Source of the DNA: Myxococcus sp. RHSTA-1-4
Lineage (GTDB): Bacteria; Myxococcota; Myxococcia; Myxococcales; Myxococcaceae
Length of the DNA stretch: 64,000 nucleotides
Direction: 5' to 3'
Assembly (NCBI RefSeq): GCF_020037125.1
Contig: NZ_JAIQDG010000005.1
Location: 186,001 to 250,000 of the forward strand
A program made the translations under genes and the position numbers. Below are positions 17,318-26,681 of this stretch, piece after piece (the first letter of the stretch is position 1; the number at the start of each line of letters is the position of its first letter). A model generated the notes under the pieces. The model saw nothing but the letters and a program-made list of their open reading frames with translations. It did no database searches and was not told the DNA's origin.

Positions 17318-18719
17318 GCCGGGGAAGCGGCCCGCCCTGGACCGCCGGCACCTCGGGTACGGCGTCGGGCAGTTCCAGCACCACCTCGGCCCCCGGGCCC
17401 GGCACGTCCGCCACATACGCGTGGCCTCCGTGGCGGCGCGCCACCTCCGCCACCACGGCCAGCCCCAGCCCGGTGCCCCTGCCCGCGGACTCCACCCGGT
17501 AGAAGGGCGTGAAGACCTTCTCCCGGTGCTCGGGAGGAATGCCCGGCCCCCTGTCCCTCACCGACAGCCGCCACGTCTTCCCCTGGCGCTCGGCACGCAG
17601 GGTGATTTCGGTGCCGCTCGGGGCGAAGCGCAGCGCGTTGGCCAGCAGGTTGTCCACGGCCTGCCGCACCGAGCCCGCGTGGAAACGGCACGAAGCGGGA
17701 GCCGGGGCCTCCACCGTCACCCAGACACCTCGCTCCTCCGCCTCCGCCCGCGCCGCCGCCGAGGCGTCCTCCAGCAGCTCACGCAGGTCCCCCGCCCCCA
17801 CCTCCCACGCGCCCCGGCCGAAGGAGGCCAGGTCCAGCAGGTTGCCCGCCAGCACGGACAGGCGCTCCACCTCGCGGCGCGTCTCCACCAGGGACTCGCG
17901 CAGCTCCGCCGCGTCACGCTCCTTCCAGAGCGCCAGGTCCAGGTGCGTGCGCATCAAGGCCAGCGGCGTGCGCAGCTCGTGCGCGGCGCGGGCGATGAGC
18001 TGCTCCTGCGCCTCGCGCGCGGCGCCCAGCCGGCTGTTGGCCTCGCGCAGCGCCGTCTCCACCTCCGTCACCTCGTCCGCCCCACTCGCGCGCGGCGCGG
18101 CGCCGGACAGCGCCCCCTCGCGCATCTGGGTGATGAGGCCGCGCAGTCCCTCCAGGCGCCCGGAGAGCCACCGCGCCTGCCACGCCTGCAAGGCGAAGAA
18201 GACAAGCCCCAGCGCGGCCACCAACCCCAGCGTGATGAGCCGGAAGGCGCGCACCGCGGCGTCCATCCAGGCCAGGGACGCGGACAGGCGCAGCAGGTAC
18301 GGCACACCGGCCTCGGACTCCACGCGCACGGAGAGCCGCCTCAGCCTCGCCCCGTCCTCGACCACCGTCTCCAGCCGGGGTGGGCCCGCCTGGGCCGGCG
18401 GCACCAGCCGCTCCGGCGGCGGCTGCCCCGCGGGAGGGAAGGACAGCACCCGCTCGCCATCCGGCCCGTACACCTCCGCCACCGGGGCGAAGGCCCGCAC
18501 CACGTCGGTCAGCGGCGAGTGCGACAGGTGCAGGTGCGGCGAGCCCCCGGGCCCGTCGAAGAGGCTCACCGCCTCCGTGGCCGCCTGTGACAGCAGCGCC
18601 TGGTCCACCGCGCGCTCCAGCCAGGCCTCGAACAGGTGGCCCGCCAGCATCACCGCCAGCACCAGCCCCAGCACCGGCACGCCCGCGCCCAGCAGCCACA
18701 GCCGCGTGGACAACCTCAC
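17301..18719 (-). CDS. Sensor histidine kinase of the heavy-metal efflux operon
   Basis: The gene starts with GTG 18719, overlapping the response-regulator stop (GTGA), and gives 472 residues. Two membrane segments (about 8-29 and 160-180) flank a periplasmic sensor region of about 130 residues, followed by a HAMP-like segment. The phosphoacceptor is in RAAHELRTPL (His247). N-box (NLLANALRF), G1 (RDRGPGIP) and G2 (GRGTGLGLAVV) ATP-binding motifs are all present. It is the last gene of a five-gene overlapping operon and most likely senses periplasmic metal, in the manner of CusS/CzcS. Confidence 0.85.
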   Translation of the reverse strand: MRLSTRLWLLGAGVPVLGLVLAVMLAGHLFEAWLERAVDQALLSQAATEAVSLFDGPGGSPHLHLSHSPLTDVVRAFAPVAEVYGPDGERVLSFPPAGQPPPERLVPPAQAGPPRLETVVEDGARLRRLSVRVESEAGVPYLLRLSASLAWMDAAVRAFRLITLGLVAALGLVFFALQAWQARWLSGRLEGLRGLITQMREGALSGAAPRASGADEVTEVETALREANSRLGAAREAQEQLIARAAHELRTPLALMRTHLDLALWKERDAAELRESLVETRREVERLSVLAGNLLDLASFGRGAWEVGAGDLRELLEDASAAARAEAEERGVWVTVEAPAPASCRFHAGSVRQAVDNLLANALRFAPSGTEITLRAERQGKTWRLSVRDRGPGIPPEHREKVFTPFYRVESAGRGTGLGLAVVAEVARRHGGHAYVADVPGPGAEVVLELPDAVPEVPAVQGGPLPRLKDRA

Positions 18720-19399
18720 TTCGCCGCCTCCACCACCAGCCGGAAGCCCACTCCGCGCACCGCCTGGATGGACACCACCGGCGTGGCCCCCAGCCGCTCC
18801 AGCTTCCCGCGCAGGTAGCCCACGTACACGTCCACGATGTTGGGCGGCCCGTCGAAGCCCGCCCCCCACACGTGCGCCAGCAGCTCCGAGCGGGACAGCA
18901 CCTCGCCCACGTGCGAGGCCAGCTCCTGGAAGAGCGAGAACTCGCGCCCGGTGAGCGGCTGCTCCTGTTGGCCATGGCGCAGCACGCGGCGCCGCGCGTC
19001 CAGCACCAGCGGGCCCACGTGCCCGAGCACCGAGCCCGCCTCGCCCCGGCGGTGCAGCGCCTCCAGCCGGGCCAGCAGCTCCTCGAAGGCGAAGGGCTTC
19101 ACCAGGTAGTCGTCCGCCCCCGCGCGCAGCCCCGCCACCTTCTCGCCCACCGTGCCCCGCGCGGTGAGCAGCATCACCGGCGTGCGCAGGCCCCGCTCAC
19201 GCCAGCGCCGCAGCACCGCCAGCCCGTCCAGGTCCGGCAGGTTCCAGTCCAGCAGCACCACGTCGTAGGGCACGTCCTGGGCCTGCCGGAGCGCATCCTC
19301 GCCCCGCTCGCACACGTCCACCTGATGGCCGGCCTCGCTCAACCCGCGGTGCAGCAGCCGGGCCATCCGCTCCTCGTCCTCCACCAGCAGCAGCTTCAT
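18716..19399 (-). CDS. OmpR/PhoB-family response regulator of the efflux operon
   Basis: The 227-residue protein has a receiver domain with LLVEDEE at the start, phosphoacceptor Asp51 in LLDWNLPDLDG and the conserved Lys in LVKPF. A winged-helix DNA-binding domain (about 125-225) follows, ending AVRGVGFRL. Its ATG overlaps the pump gene's stop (ATGA) and its own stop overlaps the kinase start. It probably activates the operon; an inverted repeat just upstream of the first gene is a candidate binding site. It is comparable to CusR/CzcR. Confidence 0.88.
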   Translation of the reverse strand: MKLLLVEDEERMARLLHRGLSEAGHQVDVCERGEDALRQAQDVPYDVVLLDWNLPDLDGLAVLRRWRERGLRTPVMLLTARGTVGEKVAGLRAGADDYLVKPFAFEELLARLEALHRRGEAGSVLGHVGPLVLDARRRVLRHGQQEQPLTGREFSLFQELASHVGEVLSRSELLAHVWGAGFDGPPNIVDVYVGYLRGKLERLGATPVVSIQAVRGVGFRLVVEAAK

Positions 19400-22300
19400 G
19401 CGGGGACCTCCCTGGCCGCGGGGGTCTTCGCCGCCCGGGGACGGCGGCGCGACAGCCAGGGGTACAGCGCGGGCAACACCCCCAGCGTGAGCAGCGTGGA
19501 CGTCACCAGCCCGCCCACCACCACCGTGGCCAGGGGCCGCTGTACCTCCGCGCCCACCCCCTGCGCCAGCATCATCGGCACGAAGCCCAGGGCCGCCACC
19601 AGCGCCGTCATCAGCACCGGGCGCACGCGCTCGCGGGCGGTGAGGCGCACCGCCTCCGGAATGGGCATGCCCTCCGCCTCGTGGTGCAGCAGGCGGGACA
19701 CCCACACCACGCCGTTGAGCACGGCGATTCCGGACAGGGCGATGAAGCCGATGGCCGCGGAGATGGACACCGGCATGCCGCGCAGCGACAGCGCCAGCAC
19801 GCCCCCCACACAGGCGAAGGGCACGTGGGTGAAGATGATGACGGCGGGCCTCAACCGGCCGAAGGCCACGACGAGCACCAGCACGATGAGCCCCAGCACC
19901 GCGGGGATGACCAGCGACAGCCGCCTCGCCGCCGCCGTCAGCGTCTCGTACTGCCCGCCCCAGACGAGCCGGTAGCCGGACGGCACCTCCAGCCCCTTCG
20001 CGATGCGCGCCTGGGCCCCCGCCACCACCGTGCCCAGGTCCGCCCCGCGCACGTTGAAGCCCACCACCAGGCGGCGCTGGCCGTCCTGCCGGCTCACCAG
20101 GCTGGGCGCCGAGGTGAGGCGCACGTCCGCCACGCGCGACAGCGGCACCGTGCCGCCGGTGGCGGCGGGCAGAGCGAGGTCCGCCAGGGAGAAGGCCTCC
20201 GCGGTACCGCCCAGGCGAAGGAGGATGGGCACGCGCACCGCGCCGTCGAAGGTGGCGCCCACCTCCAGGCCGGTGCGCACCGCCTGCACGGCCTCCAGCA
20301 CCTCTCGCACGGAGAAGCCCGCGCGCGCCGCGTCCAGCGGCCGGGGCTCCACCTCCAGCAGCGACACCTCCGGAGGCGCCAGCACACGCACGTCCTCCGC
20401 GCCCTTCTCCTCGTCCACCAGGGCCGCCACGCGCTCGGCCAGCCGGCGCAGCTCCCCCAGGTCCTCGCCGTAGACGCTCACCGCCACGTCCGCGACGGAG
20501 CCGCCCAGCAGCTCGTTGAAGCGCATCTGGATGGGCTGGGTGAACGAGGGCTCTCCCCCGGGCGCGTCCTCATCCAGGATGCGCTGCATCTCCTCCACCA
20601 GCCCCTCCGGGGTGAGCCCCGGCCGCCACTGCTCGCGGGGCTTGAGGGCGACGAAGACGTCCGCCTGCTCCAGGCCCATGATGTCGGTGGCCACCGCGGG
20701 ACTTCCCACGCGCGACACCACCTGCGTCACCTCCGGCACCCGTCCCAGCAGCACGGCCTCCAGCCGGCCCGCCTCGCGCGCCGCGCCCTCCAGGCGGATG
20801 TCCGCCGCGCGCGTCGTCTGCACCACCAGGTCTCCCTCGCTGAGCTGCGGGGCGAACTCGGTGCCGGCCCGCACGTACTCGAAGACGCCCAGGGCGAGCA
20901 GCACCAGGGCCCCGCCGGCCACCCAGGCCGGATGCCGCAGCGCCCGCTCCAGCAGCGGAGGGTAGGCGCGCTGCACCGCGCGCACCAGCCAGGGCTCGCG
21001 CTCCGGCACGTGCTCGGGGCGCAGCACCAGACTGGCCGCCGCGGGGATGAAGGTGAGCGCCAGCACCAGCGAGGTGGCCAGCGCCAGCACCACGGTGAGC
21101 GCCATGGGCCGGAACATCTTCCCGTCCACCCCGGTGAGCGACAGCACCGGCACGTAGACGAGCATGATGATGAGCACGGAGAAGAAGACGGGCCGCGCCA
21201 GCGACGACGTCACCTCGCCCACCCGCTGCTGCCACCCGCTCGCATCCAGCCGGTGCCGCGAGTGCCCCACGTGGTGGAAGAGGCCCTCCACCATCACCAC
21301 CGCTCCGTCCACCAGGAGGCCGAAGTCGATGGCGCCCAGGCTCATCAGGTTGCCGGGGATGCCCAGCAACACCATGCCCACGGACGCGCCCAACATGGAC
21401 AGCGGAATCACCGACGCCACCAGCAGGCCCGCCCGGAAGCTGCCCAGCAGCGCCAGCAGCACCAGCACCACCAGCAGGCCGCCCTCCGCCAGGTTCTTCG
21501 CCACCGTGTGCAGGGTGCCGCGCACCAGCACGCTTCGGTCATAGACGATGTCCACCCGCACGTCCCTGGGCAGCGCCTCCTTCACCTCCGGCATCCGCGC
21601 GTGCAGCGCCTGGACCACGTCCAGCGCGTTGGCGCCGCGCAGCATCTGCACCATGACGTAGACCGTCTCGCCCCGGCCATTGGCGGTGGCGGTGCCGATG
21701 CGGGGCAGCGCGCCCGTGACGACGTCCGCCACGTCGGCCACCCGGACCGGCTCGCCTCCCGGCGTACGCACCACCGCGCCGCCCAGCTCGCTGGCCCCTG
21801 GGGGACGCGCCACCGCGCGCACCAGCACCTGCCTGTCCCCGACGGGCAGGCTCGCTCCCGGCACCGAGCCCGAGGCCCCCTCCAGCGCCTGGCGCACGTC
21901 CTCCAGCGTCAGCCCGCGCGCCGCCAGCCGGCGCGGGTCCGCCCGCACCTCCAGCGTGCGCTGATGCCCGCCCCAGGTGTTCACCTCCACGACGCCGGGC
22001 ACGGAGCGCAAGAGCGGCGCCACGCGCAGCTCGGCCAGCTCCAGCAGCCGCGCGGGCGTCAGCGACTCCGAGCTGAGCGTGAAGTGGAAGATTTCCCCCA
22101 GCCCTCCCGTGAGGGGCCCCAGCTCCGGCGCGTCCACGCCGGGCGGCAGCCGCGAGGCCAGGCCGGAGAGCCGCTCCTGCACGCCCTGCCTCGCGCGGTA
22201 CGGGTCCACGTCATCCGAGAAGACGGCGGTGACGGAGGAGATGCCGTAGCGGGACAGGCTGCGGTGCTCCAGCAGCCCGGGGATGCCGCCCAGCCCCGTC

Positions 22301-22509
22301 TCGATGGGGCGCGTGACGAGCCGCTCCACCTCCTCGGGCGTCATGCCGGGCGCGCGCGTGAGGACGAGCACCTGGTTCGTGGTGATGTCCGGCAGCGCGT
22401 CCAGCTCCAGCCGCCAGCCGACCAGCGCGGCCACCACCGCCAGCGCCGCCGTCACACCCAGGACGACGCCGCGGTACCGGACGCTGAGCTCCACCAACCG
22501 GCCCATCAT
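19396..22509 (-). CDS. CzcA/CusA-type heavy-metal RND efflux pump
   Basis: The 1037-residue protein is the normal length for HME-RND inner-membrane pumps. It opens with a membrane helix and the family block LDALPDITTNQV, then GMTPEEVERLVTRPIE. Two sets of membrane helices flank two large periplasmic loops, and IDFGLLVDGAVVMVEG in TM4 is typical of the HME branch. It would export Cu, Ag, Zn, Co or a similar cation by proton antiport together with the adaptor and outer-membrane channel encoded just upstream. It is coupled to both neighbours by 4-base ATGA overlaps. The exact metal cannot be read from the sequence. Confidence 0.9.
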   Translation of the reverse strand: MMGRLVELSVRYRGVVLGVTAALAVVAALVGWRLELDALPDITTNQVLVLTRAPGMTPEEVERLVTRPIETGLGGIPGLLEHRSLSRYGISSVTAVFSDDVDPYRARQGVQERLSGLASRLPPGVDAPELGPLTGGLGEIFHFTLSSESLTPARLLELAELRVAPLLRSVPGVVEVNTWGGHQRTLEVRADPRRLAARGLTLEDVRQALEGASGSVPGASLPVGDRQVLVRAVARPPGASELGGAVVRTPGGEPVRVADVADVVTGALPRIGTATANGRGETVYVMVQMLRGANALDVVQALHARMPEVKEALPRDVRVDIVYDRSVLVRGTLHTVAKNLAEGGLLVVLVLLALLGSFRAGLLVASVIPLSMLGASVGMVLLGIPGNLMSLGAIDFGLLVDGAVVMVEGLFHHVGHSRHRLDASGWQQRVGEVTSSLARPVFFSVLIIMLVYVPVLSLTGVDGKMFRPMALTVVLALATSLVLALTFIPAAASLVLRPEHVPEREPWLVRAVQRAYPPLLERALRHPAWVAGGALVLLALGVFEYVRAGTEFAPQLSEGDLVVQTTRAADIRLEGAAREAGRLEAVLLGRVPEVTQVVSRVGSPAVATDIMGLEQADVFVALKPREQWRPGLTPEGLVEEMQRILDEDAPGGEPSFTQPIQMRFNELLGGSVADVAVSVYGEDLGELRRLAERVAALVDEEKGAEDVRVLAPPEVSLLEVEPRPLDAARAGFSVREVLEAVQAVRTGLEVGATFDGAVRVPILLRLGGTAEAFSLADLALPAATGGTVPLSRVADVRLTSAPSLVSRQDGQRRLVVGFNVRGADLGTVVAGAQARIAKGLEVPSGYRLVWGGQYETLTAAARRLSLVIPAVLGLIVLVLVVAFGRLRPAVIIFTHVPFACVGGVLALSLRGMPVSISAAIGFIALSGIAVLNGVVWVSRLLHHEAEGMPIPEAVRLTARERVRPVLMTALVAALGFVPMMLAQGVGAEVQRPLATVVVGGLVTSTLLTLGVLPALYPWLSRRRPRAAKTPAAREVPA

Positions 22510-23591
22510 TTCGAGCCCTCCTGCCCACCGCCGCCCACGGCGGCCTCCTGGAGGAGCAGCGCCTCGGCGTCCGCGGCCACCACGTCCGCCTCACCCGGGC
22601 CGCGCACCAGCGCGTCCGCGCCGGACGTCGCCACCACCTCCACGCGCTGGCGGCGGAAGTCCCGCCCCTGTTGGACCAGGACCTCGGCCTGGCCCGCCTC
22701 CAGCAGCAGCGCGCGCACGGGCACCACGGTGACGCCGGGCAGGCCGTCCGCGCGCACCCTCACCGCCCCGGCGAGCCCCGCGGGGAGCTGTCGCGGCGTC
22801 TCGGGCTCGAACCACACGGTGGTGGAGCCGTCCCCCGGGTCCACCGCGGGCGAGCGGCTCACCTCGCGCACCGGCACCGGCGGCGTGCCCGGCACGGTGA
22901 ACTCGAAGCGGGCCTCCTCCGGCAGCACGCGGGCGAAGCGCGCCTCGATGCGGGCCTCGCCGCCGCCCGCCACGCGCACCATCGGCGCCCCGGCTCCGTC
23001 GCGCGTCTCGCCCAGCACCACCGACACCTCGGTGACGGTGCCCTCCACGGGGCTGCGCAGCGGCACCACGCCGCTGCGGGCCACGGCGGCGGCCTCCTTC
23101 GGGTCCACCCCCGCCACGGCGAGCATCGCCCGCGCGGCCTGCGCGTCCGCCTCGGCCTCGGCGAGCTGAGTCTCCGCCTCGGTCAGCTCGGCCAGCCGCG
23201 CCATGCCCGCCTCCTTCAACGCCATGAGCTGCTCGCGGCGCTTCGCATAGGCCTCGCGCCGCAGGGACGCGGCCTGGATGCGGCCCGCGGCCTCCACCAC
23301 CTCGGGCATGCGCACCTCCAGCAGCACGTCGCCCCGGCGCACCCCCTGGCCGGGCCTCACGGCGATGCGGGACACGCTGGCGCGCAAGGGCACGCCGATG
23401 GCGGCGGCCCCGTCGGGCGGAGGCAGCACGCGGGCGGGCGCCTCCGCCAGGGGCACGCCTCGCACCGGGCGCGGGCGCACCCACTCGGTGGCGGAGCTGG
23501 GGCGGGACGGCGCGGCGGCGGGCGCTTCCGCGGGCGGCGACGAGCAGCCCGCGCCCAGCAGCAGGGCGGTGGTCAGGAGCACGTGTCTCAT
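22506..23591 (-). CDS. Periplasmic adaptor (membrane fusion) lipoprotein of the RND system
   Basis: The 361-residue product has a lipoprotein signal with lipobox GAGC near residue 16. The lipoyl/barrel-sandwich halves (VRPGQGVRRGDVLLEV and RSPVEGTVTEVSV) surround an alpha-helical hairpin (about 105-165), followed by a beta-barrel domain. This is the CusB/CzcB-type HlyD family. It links the pump to the outer-membrane channel. The start overlaps the channel gene stop and its stop overlaps the pump start, so the proteins are coupled in assembly order. Confidence 0.88.
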   Translation of the reverse strand: MRHVLLTTALLLGAGCSSPPAEAPAAAPSRPSSATEWVRPRPVRGVPLAEAPARVLPPPDGAAAIGVPLRASVSRIAVRPGQGVRRGDVLLEVRMPEVVEAAGRIQAASLRREAYAKRREQLMALKEAGMARLAELTEAETQLAEAEADAQAARAMLAVAGVDPKEAAAVARSGVVPLRSPVEGTVTEVSVVLGETRDGAGAPMVRVAGGGEARIEARFARVLPEEARFEFTVPGTPPVPVREVSRSPAVDPGDGSTTVWFEPETPRQLPAGLAGAVRVRADGLPGVTVVPVRALLLEAGQAEVLVQQGRDFRRQRVEVVATSGADALVRGPGEADVVAADAEALLLQEAAVGGGGQEGSK

Positions 23592-24862
23592 GGCGTGGAG
23601 CCTTCCGGGGTGGAGATGTCGGCGGCGTCGATGAGGAAGCGGACCCGCACGCGCGCCAGGGCCTCGTCGGCGAGCGCATGGCCCAGACGGATGCGGGCGG
23701 AGGCGAGCACGCGGCGCAGGCGGACCACCTCGAGGACGGTGGTGTCCCCCGCGCGGAAGAGCAGCACGCTCAGGTTGGCGGCCTCCTCGGCCCCGGGGAG
23801 CAGCGTGCCCTTCAGCAGCTCCACCACCTCGTGGGAGTGCTCCACCTCGTGGAAGGCGAGTGACAGCTCCGCGAAGGCGGCGGCGGCGGCCTCCCCGGCC
23901 TCACCCTCCAGCCTCGCGGCCTGGGCCAGCAGGGGCCCCCGCTCGCGCTCCGCGTGGTCGAAGAGGGGCGGCGTCAGGCCCAGCGTGGCCACGCCCCCCA
24001 CCGCGCCGTCGTACTCGCGCAGGGCCGAGGCGCCCAGCTGGAGCTGGAAGCCTCGCGAGGCGCGCAGCTCGTTGGCCCGGGCACGCTCCGCCCGGGCACC
24101 GAGCGCCAGCGCCGTCACGTCCGGCTTCCGCGCCGCGAGCGCCAGCAACTCCGGCCACCGGCTCTCGGGGGGAAGCGTCACCTCGGGAAGAGGGCCCCGG
24201 GTGGAGAGCGGCGGCTGCGCGGCGGCACGCCCGAGCTGGCGGGACAGCTGGGCCCGGCGCTCGGCGACGAGCCCCTGGGCGTCCAGCTCGGCCAGCCGTG
24301 CCTCGGCGGCATGGGTGACGGCCTCCGCCACCTCCAGCCGGGTGGACGCGCCGAGCGCCGCGGCGGCCTCCACCGCCTTCTGGAACTCGGCGGCGAGCTG
24401 GACCTCCTCCGCGGCGCGAGCCTGGGCCTGCTCCGCCGCCCACAACCCGAGCCAGGCCTCCGCCATGGCCAGCCGCCGGGACAGCAACCGGGCGCGGGCC
24501 TCCTCGGAGAGGGACTCCGTCTCCAGCCGCGCGGCCTCCCGCCGGGCGCCGGACTGGCCGGAGAGGTTGAGCGGCTGGGCCACGCCCACCCGCAGGTCCA
24601 GGCCGCTACCCACCGCCTCCTGGCGGCGCCAGCCCGGCTCCACCGTGAGCTGTGGGTTTGCCACGAGGCCGGAGATGCGGGCATCCTCGGCGCGCTTGGC
24701 CTCCAGCGCGCGCGCCGTGGCGGCGGGCAGGGGCGCGCGCCCGGCGGCATCAAGGGCTTCCGCGAAGCTCAGCGGGACGGGCTCCGCTGGCGCCGCGGCC
24801 AGCAGCAGTGCTGTAAGGGCAACCACCATGACACGCACCGTAACGGCACCATGTGCGGGCAT
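23588..24862 (-). CDS. TolC/CzcC-like outer-membrane efflux channel
   Basis: This protein of up to 424 residues has a signal peptide, then the two repeated helical halves typical of outer-membrane factors, rich in Ala, Glu and Arg (LSFAEALDAA ... NPQLTVEPG ... AYVQPLNLSG-like segments). It is the first gene of the efflux operon. ATG 24862 lies within the promoter-proximal repeat; GTG 24841 or ATG 24829 would also give workable signal peptides, so the start is uncertain. The channel completes the tripartite RND efflux system. Confidence 0.82.
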   Translation of the reverse strand: MPAHGAVTVRVMVVALTALLLAAAPAEPVPLSFAEALDAAGRAPLPAATARALEAKRAEDARISGLVANPQLTVEPGWRRQEAVGSGLDLRVGVAQPLNLSGQSGARREAARLETESLSEEARARLLSRRLAMAEAWLGLWAAEQAQARAAEEVQLAAEFQKAVEAAAALGASTRLEVAEAVTHAAEARLAELDAQGLVAERRAQLSRQLGRAAAQPPLSTRGPLPEVTLPPESRWPELLALAARKPDVTALALGARAERARANELRASRGFQLQLGASALREYDGAVGGVATLGLTPPLFDHAERERGPLLAQAARLEGEAGEAAAAAFAELSLAFHEVEHSHEVVELLKGTLLPGAEEAANLSVLLFRAGDTTVLEVVRLRRVLASARIRLGHALADEALARVRVRFLIDAADISTPEGSTP

Positions 24863-24894
24863 CCTGAAGGGGTCCTGAGAATCTTCTCAGGATG
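24861..24894 (-). promoter_or_regulatory. Candidate operator of the heavy-metal efflux operon
   Basis: TCCTGAGAA (24873-24881), a two-base spacer, then TTCTCAGGA (24884-24892) form a perfect 9-bp inverted repeat. A further half-site, ATCCTGAAG (24861-24869), lies next to it. The cluster sits at the 5' end of the operon encoding its own OmpR-type regulator, the expected place for an autoregulatory site. Confidence 0.5.
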
Positions 24895-25061
24895 TGACAC
24901 CTCCTGCGCTCGGGGTGCAGGCAACCTTATGGAACCTGACGCCGCGCGGGCCGCGCGGCCGGGGCTCGCCGCCGTGACCAGGACGCGGACGCGCCTCCGT
25001 ATCCCGTGAGGTGGCGGCACTGCTCCGGGAACTCCGTCGCCGCCGGGAGTACCGTCACCCC

Positions 25062-26387
25062 ATGGCCCGCTTCCTCTTCGGAACCGTTCCCCTCACCGGT
25101 CACTTCAATCCGGGTGCGCCCATCGCCCGGCGGCTCGTCGAGCGGGGACATGAGGTGCGCTGGCATACCGGCAGCATCTTCCGCTCCAAGGTCGAGGCCA
25201 CCGGGGCGCGCTACGTGCCCATGCGGGCCGCGAGGGACTTCCACGACACCACCGTGGGCGACGTGTTCCCCGAGCGCGCGGCGCTGAGCGACTTCGCGAA
25301 GCTCAAGTTCGACCTCACGCGTTTCTTCATCGACTCGGCCCCCGGACAATTGGCGGACCTGGAGGCCGAGCTCCGGGACTTCCCGGCGGACGTCGTGGTC
25401 TGCGATACGGGCTTCCTCGGCGCCTCCCTCCTCCAGGAGCGGCGCGGGCTGCCGTGGGCCACCTTCGGCATCACCGCCATGACGGTCGCCAGCGCCGACA
25501 CGGCCCCCTTCGGCCTGGGCCTCATGCCGAGCAGCACCCCGTTGGGCAGGCTGCGCAACCGCGCGCTCGCGTGGGGCGTGAACCACGTCGTGTTCCGGGA
25601 CGTCAACGCGCACCTGAACCGCATGCGCGCCGGGCTCGGACTGCCCGCCACGCGCAAGCCCATCTTCGACGTCCCCGTGTCCCCGTTCCTCTACCTCCAG
25701 GGCACCGTCCCCTCCTTCGAGTACCCGCGCACCGACCTCCCTCCGCAGGTCCACTTCATCGGCCCATTCCTCCCGGAAGCTCCGGCCGGCTGGACGCCGC
25801 CCGCGTGGTGGGACGAGCTCCGGGACTCTCCTCGCCCCGTGGTCCACGTCACGCAGGGGACGCTGGCGACGGAGGAGCCCCACCTCATCCTCGCCACACT
25901 CCAGGCGCTCGCGGACGAAGACGTGTGGGTGGTCGCGGCCACCGGAGGCCCGCCGGTGGAATGGCTCGGCGCCGGTCCCTTCCCCGCCAATGCCCGCATC
26001 GAGCGCTTCATCCCCTACGCCCACCTGATGCCGCGCGTGTCGGTGATGGTAACGAACGGCGGCTATGGCGGCGTCCAGTGCGCCCTGGCCCAGGGCGTGC
26101 CCCTGGTGTGCGCGGGCACCTCCGAGGAGAAGCCGGAGATCGCCAACCGCGTCGCCTGGGCGGGCGTGGGGGTGAACCTCAAGACGAAGGCACCCACACC
26201 CGAGCAGGTGCGGCGCGCGGTGCGGAGCGTGCTCGGCACGCCGGACTTCCGGCAGCGGGCCCGGGGGCTCCAGGCGGAAATCGCCACGTATGACGCGCCC
26301 ACCCGCGCGGCCGTGCTCCTGGAGCAACTGGCGGAGACCCGCGCGCCGGTGTTCGCCGAGCCGCCGGCCGCGTCTTCCCGTCAGTGA
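25062..26387 (+). CDS. MGT/UGT-type glycosyltransferase (GT1)
   Basis: I start at ATG 25062, where MARFLFGTVPLTGHFNP gives the standard GT1 N-terminus with the catalytic-region His; the longer upstream start only adds Arg-rich residues. The 441-residue protein has a C-terminal donor-binding half with VTQGTLA, FIPYAHLMPRVSV and TNGGYGGVQCALAQGVPLV, which corresponds to the GT1/MGT signature. Such enzymes glycosylate macrolides, carotenoids or other lipophilic aglycones using a UDP- or dTDP-sugar. No sugar-biosynthesis gene is adjacent, so the acceptor is unknown. Confidence 0.85.
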   Translation: MARFLFGTVPLTGHFNPGAPIARRLVERGHEVRWHTGSIFRSKVEATGARYVPMRAARDFHDTTVGDVFPERAALSDFAKLKFDLTRFFIDSAPGQLADLEAELRDFPADVVVCDTGFLGASLLQERRGLPWATFGITAMTVASADTAPFGLGLMPSSTPLGRLRNRALAWGVNHVVFRDVNAHLNRMRAGLGLPATRKPIFDVPVSPFLYLQGTVPSFEYPRTDLPPQVHFIGPFLPEAPAGWTPPAWWDELRDSPRPVVHVTQGTLATEEPHLILATLQALADEDVWVVAATGGPPVEWLGAGPFPANARIERFIPYAHLMPRVSVMVTNGGYGGVQCALAQGVPLVCAGTSEEKPEIANRVAWAGVGVNLKTKAPTPEQVRRAVRSVLGTPDFRQRARGLQAEIATYDAPTRAAVLLEQLAETRAPVFAEPPAASSRQ

Positions 26388-26681
26388 AGCAGGCCCCGCG
26401 GCTCCGCGCCGGGGCGGAGGTGCCACTGTCGTCCGGCGCCATCCATCCCCCCGATGAGCGGCACGCCGTGCCCTGAACGGACACCTCTCCCGCGCCCCCG
26501 GCTCTCCGCCTCCCCCCTCGCCGTGCGGCCGGGCAGCCACGGACGCATGTCGCCAGCGGTACACGCGCGGTCCGGCTCCAGACGGGTCAGCCCCCGCGAG
26601 CGTGGGTCCCTCGCCACAGCCGGCGCTGGCCCGGGGCCTGCAATCGCCCCCGGCACACCCGAAAGCCGAGGCCCACGTCCC
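26388..26681. other. Intergenic region, no gene seen
   Basis: These 294 bases separate two co-directional genes. Frames through it are Pro/Arg-rich and look non-coding. No hairpin or promoter consensus stands out. Confidence 0.4.

Noticed and set aside
19681..23169. A 1162-codon open frame on the plus strand opposite the RND pump and adaptor
   Set aside because: Antisense shadow of two well-supported genes; no domain resemblance.
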